DNA of 64,000 nucleotides from Actinopolyspora erythraea (GTDB lineage Bacteria; Actinomycetota; Actinomycetes; Mycobacteriales; Pseudonocardiaceae): NCBI RefSeq assembly GCF_002263515.1, contig NZ_CP022752.1, positions 186,001 to 250,000 of the forward strand, read 5' to 3'. Shown piece by piece: positions 16,410 to 22,462 of this stretch (position 1 is its first letter; each line of letters starts with the position of its first letter). The notes under the pieces were generated by a model. It saw only the letters and a program-made list of their open reading frames with translations, ran no database searches and was not told where the DNA came from. The position numbers and the translations under genes were made by a program.

Positions 16410-17855
16410 ATGCGCGAGGCGCAGCAGATCATCAGTGAAATGGAAACCAAACAGTCCGAACTAGAGGGACTGTCGAAACTGTCCAAGCTCACCCGCACCC
16501 AAGAGACCCGCTTCCAACAGGGTGTCGAGGACATCGAGAACTTGGACGAAGAGTTGCGGGCCGTGCGACGGGCCGAGGCCGAACAGCGGCTACAGTCCGC
16601 CCTCAGCGACCCGACCACGAAGTTCGTCAGCGGGGCCTCGGGCGCGCCTGACTACGACCCGCACACCGGTCAGATGGTGCGCACCGCCGAGGGCGACCCG
16701 ATCGGGACCATCCGGCGCGGCCGCACCGGTGATCCGGCCACGGACGGGGCACGGTCGCTGGTCGAGGGGCTGCACCGGTCGGGGCAGTTGGCCGACCACG
16801 CCGCGGAGAAAGTGGAGGGGCTGGTCACCACCGGAGCCGACACCGAACGCTCGCTTGCCGCTCGGTGGGCCGAAGCTACCGGCAACGAGCACTACCGCAC
16901 TGCGTTCGGCAAGCTGTTGGCCGATCCCGAGCACGGGCACCGCGAGTTCACCGCACCGGAGCTGGGCGCCTACCGGTCGGTGCGCAGTGTGCAGCGGGCC
17001 ATGAGCCTGACCGACAGCGCCGGTGGGTACATGGTGCCGCTGACGCTGGACCCGGCAATACAGTTGTCCTCGGATGGGTCTACCAACCCGCTGCGGCGGA
17101 TGGCCCGTGTCGTGCAGACCACCACCGACTCGTGGCACGGCGTCACCTCCGAGGGGGTCACCGCCGAGTGGCTGGCCGAAGGTGCCGAGTCCGCCGACGC
17201 GTCGCCGAGCCTGGGACAGGTGACGGTGCCGGTGCACAAAGGCTCCGCGTTCGTGCCGTTCAGCTTCGAGTGGGGGATGGACGCCACCGACGCCACGAGC
17301 GAACTACAACGGCTGCTTGTCGACGCGGCCGACCAGCTCCAAGCCGAGGCCTACACCCTCGGTTCCGGCTCCGGGCAGCCCACCGGGTTCGTGACCGCGC
17401 TGGCCGGGTCCAGCTCGGAAGTCACCGCCGCCACCGATGACACGTTCGCCGCGGCCGACGTGTACGCGCTGCAAAACGCGGTGCCCCCTCGGTTCCAACC
17501 GCGGGCACAGTGGGCCGCCGCGCTGGGCATCATCAACAACATGGCGCAGATGGAAACCAGCAACGGGGCCAAACAGTTCCCCGAGCTGGGCTCCGGAACG
17601 TTGCTGCGTAAGCAGCTCAACGAGGTCTCGCACATGGACGGCTCGATCGACTCGGCCACGGCCAACCACGTGCTTGCCTACGGTGATTTCGGCTCCGGCA
17701 TGGTCATTGCCGATCGGATCGGCACCACTGTTGAGCTGGTCCCCCATGTGATGGGCACCAACGGACGCCCCACCGGCCAGCGCGGCATGTGGATGGCCTT
17801 CCGCACCGGTTCCGATGTGATTGTGCCGAACGCGCTGCGACTACTCAACGTCTGA
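16410..17855 (+). CDS. Phage major capsid protein, HK97 fold
   Basis: A 481-residue capsid subunit; ATG 16410 follows GGAGG (ATG 16389 is the alternative). Residues 1-65 are a coiled coil (MREAQQIISEMETKQSELEG) like the delta scaffolding domain of HK97 gp5. The shell domain begins near AMSLTDSAGGYMVPLTLDP and includes ATEGxT-like EWLAEGAESADASP, the SFEWGMD helix and SGSGQPTGFV. It would assemble an icosahedral head. No prohead protease is encoded here, although delta domains are normally cleaved. The next structural gene is a small terminase, so the element may build its own head and borrow the rest from a helper phage. Confidence 0.93.
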   Translation: MREAQQIISEMETKQSELEGLSKLSKLTRTQETRFQQGVEDIENLDEELRAVRRAEAEQRLQSALSDPTTKFVSGASGAPDYDPHTGQMVRTAEGDPIGTIRRGRTGDPATDGARSLVEGLHRSGQLADHAAEKVEGLVTTGADTERSLAARWAEATGNEHYRTAFGKLLADPEHGHREFTAPELGAYRSVRSVQRAMSLTDSAGGYMVPLTLDPAIQLSSDGSTNPLRRMARVVQTTTDSWHGVTSEGVTAEWLAEGAESADASPSLGQVTVPVHKGSAFVPFSFEWGMDATDATSELQRLLVDAADQLQAEAYTLGSGSGQPTGFVTALAGSSSEVTAATDDTFAAADVYALQNAVPPRFQPRAQWAAALGIINNMAQMETSNGAKQFPELGSGTLLRKQLNEVSHMDGSIDSATANHVLAYGDFGSGMVIADRIGTTVELVPHVMGTNGRPTGQRGMWMAFRTGSDVIVPNALRLLNV

Positions 17856-18172
17856 GGTAGCCGCACCTGATGACCTGGTGTGAACCCGTGTCGGCTCGCA
17901 GGTTGGGTCTCGTGACCGACACGGCAAGGACGGCCAACGGCAGGCCCCTTTCCCTGCTGCTGTACCTGCACCAGACAAGCGCAGCTCACACTCGTTGACC
18001 ACACCAGCAACGCGTGTGAGCTCCGCGCTCGACGCGCCGATCGTGCTGGGCAGGCCCCCGGCAGGGGTGCGGGGGCACCTCCGGCGCGTTGACCAGGGAC
18101 ACGGTGACCCCAATCCGACCCGTCGCCGTTTCCCCGTCCGGGCCGCTCAGCCCTGTTTTTTGGAGGGACACC
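17856..18172 (+). other. 317-bp gap between capsid and small-terminase genes
   Basis: No ORF with a ribosome site is seen. The frame of the small terminase is open back to a TTG at 18089, but GGAGG at 18162-18166 marks GTG 18173 as the start. The gap contains GTGTCGG (17888-17894) and CCGACAC (17916-17922) facing each other. A portal or protease gene does not fit here. Confidence 0.5.
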
Positions 18173-18457
18173 GTGCGTCCACCCGACCACCTCGCGGGCT
18201 CGGGCCACACACTGTGGACCACGATCACCCGCGACTACGAACTGTCCACCGCCGAACAAACGATCCTGGCCGAAGCCTGTTCCACCGCCGACGAGCTGGA
18301 CCGGCTCCGCGACGCACTCTCGGACGCGTCCACGATCGTGACCGGCTCCACCCAACAGCCGGTCGTCAACCGACTGTTCGACGAGCTGCGCAAGCACCGC
18401 GACACACTGGCCCGACTGCTCGCGCACTTGCAGGTGACCGACGATGCGAACACGTAA
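18173..18457 (+). CDS. P27-family-like small terminase subunit
   Basis: A 94-residue protein from GTG 18173 (GGAGG 6 nt upstream). The pattern GHTLWTTITRDYELSTAEQ, then LAEACSTADELDRLRDAL and a central HTH-to-helix layout with NRLFDELRKHRDTLARLL, fits P27 small terminases of actinophages, though it is shorter than usual. Such proteins recognise pac or cos DNA and present it to the large terminase. With no large subunit in the element, it may redirect a helper phage motor to satellite DNA. Confidence 0.72.
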   Translation: MRPPDHLAGSGHTLWTTITRDYELSTAEQTILAEACSTADELDRLRDALSDASTIVTGSTQQPVVNRLFDELRKHRDTLARLLAHLQVTDDANT

Positions 18458-18662
18458 CCACCACGAGCCGCCCCCGGAACACCTAGAGCGGTTCGACCCG
18501 ACCGAAGGGACAGGCGAACTGGCCGAGACATTCGCCGCGTGGAAACAACAGCGGGCCACCTACGCCGAACACCACTGCGGCTTGGGCGACTTCGTGACCC
18601 GACTGCGATTCGAGATGCACGAACGCCGCCGCCATCGCGTGCCCCCACCACCCCCGGCATGA
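18444..18662 (+). CDS. Hypothetical protein after small terminase
   Basis: A 72-residue, highly charged protein starting at ATG 18444 inside the terminase gene (14-nt overlap). It includes FDPTEGTGELAETFAAWKQQ and a basic C-terminus RRRHRVPPPPPA. No family is recognised. Its position and overlap suggest cotranslation with the small terminase. Confidence 0.5.
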   Translation: MRTRNHHEPPPEHLERFDPTEGTGELAETFAAWKQQRATYAEHHCGLGDFVTRLRFEMHERRRHRVPPPPPA

Positions 18663-18671
18663 GTCAGGGAA

Positions 18672-18699
18672 CGCCCCGGCCATCACACCGACCGGGGCG
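18672..18699. terminator. Hairpin ending the structural and cargo operons
   Basis: An 8-bp perfect stem CGCCCCGG/CCGGGGCG, 12-nt loop, lies between the rightward structural genes and the leftward cargo genes and could serve both. Confidence 0.55.
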
Positions 18700-18744
18700 C
18701 CATCGTCGCTCTGGGGCGAACTCAGCGATCCGTGAGAGCCGCTG

Positions 18745-18990
18745 TCACAGCCGCCGCAGCCCCTCCAACACGCGGGCCAGGGTCGCAGGGTCACACGACC
18801 ACCCGCGGGGCTCTGCCCCGTAACTGCTTGCCTGGCAGGTACCTCCGTCATGGCGGTAACCGCCAGGGAATCGCACCGCGTGCGGCCCCATTACCGCGAG
18901 ATCACCGGACAACACGGGCACGTGCCCCGGCAGCCGGCAGGGGCGGAAACCATGCCGGCCAAGATAGGGCCGGCCCCTTCGCACGGTCAC
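18745..18990 (-). CDS. Cargo operon protein 3, hypothetical, 81 aa
   Basis: GTG 18990 overlaps the preceding stop by GTGA, supporting a real coupled gene. The product is basic at the N-terminus (MTVRRGRPYLGRHGF) and has Cys residues at about 18, 51 and 66. It contains PHAVRFPGGYRHDGGTCQ and ends in a helix DPATLARVLEGLRRL. No family is recognised. Conserved-looking Gly/His/Cys positions suggest a small metal-binding domain. Confidence 0.6.
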   Translation of the reverse strand: MTVRRGRPYLGRHGFRPCRLPGHVPVLSGDLAVMGPHAVRFPGGYRHDGGTCQASSYGAEPRGWSCDPATLARVLEGLRRL

Positions 18991-19214
18991 GACTCCGGGT
19001 CCACGATCGTGGGCGGCCCGTCCTCGTCCGCATCCGTGTCGGTGGGAGCGTCGCGGTACTCGCGCAGCGCGGCCGAGAGCTCGTCCAGCGCGGCGGCCAC
19101 GGCGTGCCGATCGGCGGCCGGAAGTTGTTTACCGCCGAGCTTGTGGGCGGCTTCGTCCAGCATCCACTGGCCACGGCGCAGCAGCGTCGCCAACTGGGTG
19201 TGCGGCTGACTCAC
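18987..19214 (-). CDS. Cargo operon protein 2, hypothetical, 75 aa
   Basis: GTG 19214 overlaps the preceding stop by GTGA. The product has two long helices (QLATLLRRGQWMLDEAAHKL and DRHAVAAALDELSAALREY) and then a strongly acidic tail (DTDADEDGPP). No family is recognised. Starts further upstream in this frame would run deep into the neighbouring gene and are rejected. Confidence 0.6.
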   Translation of the reverse strand: MSQPHTQLATLLRRGQWMLDEAAHKLGGKQLPAADRHAVAAALDELSAALREYRDAPTDTDADEDGPPTIVDPES

Positions 19215-19417
19215 CGCGAACCACCCCCGGTGGGGAGTTGGCCCAGCATCCTGGTCAGGGTGTCGCGCAGCCCGCGTGCCTGTTCGGCGGTCCACAGGGT
19301 GCGGTTGTAGACGGTGGGCGTGATGATCATCAGCCGGTCACGGATCAGCGACAGCTCCAACGTCTCGGTGCCGTCGTGTTCGACCGTGGCACACCGCACC
19401 AACATGGGTTCTTGCAT
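19211..19417 (-). CDS. Cargo operon protein 1, hypothetical, 68 aa
   Basis: ATG 19417 with GGAGG 8 nt upstream. The product is mostly beta at first (MLVRCATVEHDGTETLELS, LIRDRLMIITPTVYN) and then helical (TAEQARGLRDTLTRML). No family is recognised. Its ribosome site and start codon lie in the 3' arm of a 15-bp perfect inverted repeat. It heads a three-gene coupled operon downstream of the XRE-TPR regulator, the usual cargo position of an integrated element. Confidence 0.62.
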   Translation of the reverse strand: MQEPMLVRCATVEHDGTETLELSLIRDRLMIITPTVYNRTLWTAEQARGLRDTLTRMLGQLPTGGGSR

Positions 19418-19451
19418 AGCGTCACCTCCAGTAGTCGAGGTGACGCTATGC
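19414..19451 (-). promoter_or_regulatory. 15-bp perfect inverted repeat over ribosome site and start
   Basis: Arms 19414-19428 (GCATAGCGTCACCTC) and 19437-19451 are exact complements around an 8-nt centre. In the leftward transcript the second arm contains GGAGG and the ATG of cargo gene 1, so the folded RNA would hide both. As DNA it could be an operator for a dimeric regulator. A second repeat, GTTGAC-TGTGT-GTCAAC (19468-19484), lies upstream and its TTGACA could be a -35 element. Confidence 0.7.
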
Positions 19452-19481
19452 GTGGTTACCGTGGTGTGGGTTGACTGTGTG

Positions 19482-20717
19482 TCAACGGATGCCGAAGCGG
19501 TTCCGGAGGCTGTCCAGCTCCCAGGTACGGCGACGGGCTCGACTGGTCAACGTGGACACGAGTTCACGGGTCACCGGGTCTTGTCGAATGCGGGCCGGTG
19601 CGGTGCGGTCGGCGCTGTCGACCAGCCGCACGGCTTCGGCATCTCGTTTGCCGCCTTCCTGGGACAAGGCGCGGGCCGAGTCCACGTGCAGCATGGCCAC
19701 TCGATCGGCGCTGGCCAATGCGCGTTGGTCGATCGTGGGAAACGCCTGGTCGTAGACCGCCGCGCCGTCGCCGAGTTCGACTCCCACCGAGATCGTCCAC
19801 ACGCCGAGGTTGGCCGGGCCGAAGTGCTGTCCCATCGCGTTGCGCTCACCGGTGTGCTGGCCATATTCGACCGCGGTCGCCAGGTGCGAGCGAGCTACGT
19901 CGCGTTGCCCGGCCCGTGCCGCGTTCAGGGCCGAGGTCAGGTGCAACAGCCCGGCACCCTCGGCCGCGCTGGTGTCGGCCGCCGTGGGGTCGGCGTAGCG
20001 CTCCGCGTAATCCACCGTCTCGGACAGCACGGTTCCGGCGCGGCGGAAGGCTCCGACCCGTTGGAATGCCTGTGCTCGGCGCTGTCCGGCGAAAGCGATC
20101 AACGCGGGATCATCGGCCAAGCGCGCCGCGTCGTAGCCACGCTGGGCGGCTTGCAGCGCCAAGTCCGGGTGCCCGAGGTTCTTCGTCACGCCGAAGGCCA
20201 CGATGCACGCCTTGACCAACAGTGACAACGCCCGATACTGCTCGGCTCCCCCGGTGACCGCGTGAACGTGCAGCTCGGTAAGCAGACTGCCAAGGCCAGC
20301 CCCGGCCAGGTCGTAGCGAGCGTGATCCAAATAGTCCCGGTGCGCCTGGTGGACCGGCTCGGCCAGCTCGTCCAACGAGCGCACCGGCATGTCCGGAGCG
20401 TCGTCCAACGAGCAATCCGCCAAGGCGAGCTGCACTTCCGGCACCGCCCGCATTCCACCCGCGGTGTGCTCGTGAGCGGGCACGTACGGTTCGCCGGTGA
20501 GGTCGACCACCGAACACCCGAGCGCGTTCGCGAGCCGATCGAGCAGCCCCCGCGAATCGACACGCCGCCGCCCGTTTTCCAACAAGCTCAGGTAGCTTTT
20601 CGAGATTCCCGCCAGACCGGCCGCCGTATCCAACCCGAGCCCCCGGCGACGGCGCACCATCCGCACCCGCTCGCCGATCTCCTCCGAACTCACAGCCGGA
20701 ACACCTTCGTACGCCAC
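19482..20717 (-). CDS. XRE-family regulator with TPR-like C-terminal domain
   Basis: A 411-residue protein starting at GTG 20717 (MAYEGVPAV). The N-terminal HTH is at about 12-67 (IGERVRMVRRRRGLGLDTAA, GISKSYLSLLENGRRRVDS). Residues 130-400 are tandem helical pairs rich in Ala/Leu (ALQAAQRGYDAARLADDPAL, YAERYADPTAADTSAAEG), typical of TPR sensor domains. Similar XRE-TPR proteins respond to small peptides or partner proteins. It lies directly upstream of the cargo operon in the same orientation and may control it and itself through the palindromes on each side. Confidence 0.85.
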   Translation of the reverse strand: MAYEGVPAVSSEEIGERVRMVRRRRGLGLDTAAGLAGISKSYLSLLENGRRRVDSRGLLDRLANALGCSVVDLTGEPYVPAHEHTAGGMRAVPEVQLALADCSLDDAPDMPVRSLDELAEPVHQAHRDYLDHARYDLAGAGLGSLLTELHVHAVTGGAEQYRALSLLVKACIVAFGVTKNLGHPDLALQAAQRGYDAARLADDPALIAFAGQRRAQAFQRVGAFRRAGTVLSETVDYAERYADPTAADTSAAEGAGLLHLTSALNAARAGQRDVARSHLATAVEYGQHTGERNAMGQHFGPANLGVWTISVGVELGDGAAVYDQAFPTIDQRALASADRVAMLHVDSARALSQEGGKRDAEAVRLVDSADRTAPARIRQDPVTRELVSTLTSRARRRTWELDSLRNRFGIR

Positions 20718-20729
20718 GAGGACTCACCC

Positions 20730-20790
20730 CTCTTCGCCGAACCTCTTCACCGCCCCCACGGCGTCCCGCGGGGGCAACCTCGGCGAAGAG
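20730..20790 (-). promoter_or_regulatory. Inverted repeat in the XRE-TPR leader
   Basis: Perfect 11-bp arms CTCTTCGCCGA (20730-20740) and TCGGCGAAGAG (20780-20790) enclose an inner GC stem (CCCCC/GGGGG). They start 13 bp upstream of the regulator's start codon. It could be an autoregulatory operator or a leader hairpin next to the ribosome site. Confidence 0.55.
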
Positions 20791-20850
20791 GCACCAACCA
20801 CACTACCGAGCACACGATTAAGGGACGAGACTTCGGAAAGCGGCACCGGT

Positions 20851-20876
20851 TGTGCGGTACACATTCGGTACACATC
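20851..20876 (+). repeat. Candidate integrase arm-type site, right
   Basis: The 26-bp counterpart of 11516-11541 (24 of 26 bases equal, same orientation), with two GTACACAT units, 105 bp inside attR. Confidence 0.6.
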
Positions 20877-20981
20877 GCGTCGAGAACACCCGCGAAACGA
20901 TGAGATCGAGCGCTACCGTTTTCGCAGCTCAAAACAGGTGGGAGCGGACTTTGCGCAGGTCGCGACCCCGCTCCGATCAAA

Positions 20982-21016
20982 CAGAAGGTTTGGGGTTCGA
21001 ATCCCTACGGGCGCGC
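20982..21016 (+). repeat. attR core (35-bp direct repeat)
   Basis: Exact copy of the tRNA-Arg 3' end at 11430-11464. The preceding sequence is unrelated to a tRNA, so this is not a functional gene but the distal boundary of the element. Confidence 0.93.
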
Positions 21017-21018
21017 TC

Positions 21019-21049
21019 AAAGCCCCAGGTCAACGGCCTGGGGCTTTTT
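21019..21049 (+). terminator. Original tRNA-Arg terminator, displaced by the insertion
   Basis: An 11-bp perfect stem AAAGCCCCAGG/CCTGGGGCTTT with a T run begins 3 nt after attR. Before integration it would have followed tRNA-Arg directly. Confidence 0.85.
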
Positions 21050-21378
21050 GGTGTCGCGTAGCGGTTGCCAATTTATCGCCAACTTTCACGAGCGCTGGCC
21101 CACCACCGAGTTCAGCACCTCGGCGCTCGCGCGGAAGGCGTAATCGCGTTCCGTGCGGTTGTCCGACGATCGGGGTGAGTTGCCCCGTTCGGCCGGTGCG
21201 AGAGGGCCGCGACCTACGCGACCGGATGAGAACCTCCGGACGTGATTCCTCGGTCTCCACGCGGGTAACGGCACCACTGCGACACCATCGGGTGAAGCGC
21301 TCGGGCTTTCGACTGGAAGAAGGGGCGGCTCGGTGGGACCGTGCTGTCCGGAAGGCTCCCGAAACGGAGGTGGACATC

Positions 21379-21663
21379 ATGGAAATGCCCATCGTGAACG
21401 AGTGCGTCGCCACGGACTGTGCCTACAACCAGCACCAAGCCTGCCACGCGCTCGCGATCACCGTGGGAGAGCCGACTCACCCGCGATGTGACACCTTCAC
21501 CACCGCCGCTTCCCCCGGTGGCGACCCCGGGGCGGTCGGTCACGTCGGGGCCTGCAAGATGTCCGACTGCGAACACAACGTCAACCTCGAATGCCAGGCT
21601 CCCGGAATCACGGTCGGCTACCAGGAGAACATCGTCGACTGCCTGACCTACGCACCCGCGTAG
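21379..21663 (+). CDS. DUF1540 protein with two Cys-rich repeats
   Basis: A 94-residue protein; ATG 21379 follows GGAGG (8 nt). Two copies of a DUF1540-type motif are visible. The first is NECVATDCAYNQHQACHALA followed by ITVGEPTHPRCDTF, the second CKMSDCEHNVNLECQAPG followed by ITVGYQENIVDCLTY. Each contributes four cysteines, probably a structural metal site. The family is common in actinobacteria and clostridia and has no firmly known role. It is the first chromosomal gene after the element. Confidence 0.85.
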   Translation: MEMPIVNECVATDCAYNQHQACHALAITVGEPTHPRCDTFTTAASPGGDPGAVGHVGACKMSDCEHNVNLECQAPGITVGYQENIVDCLTYAPA

Positions 21664-22462
21664 CGGGCACCCCGGTTTCCACTGATTGGTCCACCGGGTG
21701 AGCTGTCGGTGGAATCGTTTTCGTTCTCCACGTAATAAACGCTTCCGATCGGTGCGCTCCTCCTGGTCGAGGTTTCCGGTATTCCGGTTCCAGGGGGTCA
21801 TACGAAACTCCGGCGCCGCATCGGGGCGCCGGGTTTCGGTGAGGAGATCCACGGATCGGACGAATTCGGGAATATCAGGACCTGCCCGCTACGAGGGGAA
21901 TCATGTTTACGTCACCGATCGACGATTCCTGGATCGGAATCCTCATGTCGAGGGGGTCCTTGAGCTTGTAACGACCACCGCGTGGCGGAAAGTTTTCCGG
22001 TTTCCCGGCGAGTTCTCCGGCTTCTCTGGGGGAGTAGGAGCAGTGGGTCCTGCCTGGGAACAGGTCGCCCACCCGTCCAGCGCGTACTCCTCCGGCGGAT
22101 TCTCTCGATGCTCATGGTGAAGTCGAGGAGCCTGGTGTGCTCGAACCGCGGCTGATCCTGCCGCGTCATCCTGAGTCCCCTCCGGGGTGACATCTCCATC
22201 CCGTTGCGGGATGCTGACCCTGCCAGGGTCGTGGCTGGGATGCCCTGACGCGCTCCGCCCGACTCGCTCCCGAATCTGCCGATCCCGGTACTGGAGTCGC
22301 AACACGAATCATGGTTTCTCCGACGAACAGGTGAGGTTTCGCGAAATTCCCGTGTCGTTGCTCCGATAGCTCTGCCGCTCGTTTTCGCGCCGCGGTGCCC
22401 GGCACCGGGAAACCGAGGAAGTTTTCCGAAGAACTTCCGGAGCCGCGTGAGGGGAGAGCGGG
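21664..22462 (+). other. About 800 bp without a supported gene; hairpin cluster
   Basis: Open frames here are short, overlap each other and lack ribosome sites and recognisable motifs. Three hairpins stand close together. CCCC-TCC-GGGG is near 22177-22187, CATCCCG-TTG-CGGGATG at 22197-22213 and GACCCTG-C-CAGGGTC at 22216-22230. They could be terminators for the leftward cholesterol oxidase gene or part of a small RNA. Confidence 0.5.

Larger units (their letters stand above)
11430..21016. mobile_element. Integrated phage-satellite-like element in tRNA-Arg(ACG)
   Basis: A 9.6-kb insertion between two identical 35-bp direct repeats, the first being the 3' end of tRNA-Arg(ACG). Contents in order: integrase and XRE regulator (minus strand), excisionase and an early run of overlapping small ORFs, RepA-like ATPase, iteron-like spacer, two tiny ORFs, HK97-type capsid protein, small terminase, one small ORF, then a minus-strand cargo operon and XRE-TPR regulator. 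Large terminase, portal, protease, tail and lysin genes are absent, so it could not make a virion alone. Size and content resemble mycobacterial phiRv1/phiRv2 and capsid-encoding satellites. AICE-type transfer genes (TraB/FtsK) are also absent. Confidence 0.92.

Noticed and set aside
18954..18974. GCCGGCC/GGCCGGC hairpin as terminator of cargo gene 2
   Set aside because: It lies inside cargo gene 3, which starts by a GTGA overlap; a terminator there would not fit the coupled operon.
20982..21016. Second tRNA-Arg gene
   Set aside because: Only the 3' 34 bases are present; no anticodon stem or 5' acceptor. It is attR.
11430..21016. Actinomycete integrative conjugative element (AICE)
   Set aside because: No TraB/FtsK-type translocase or spread genes; a capsid and small terminase are present instead.
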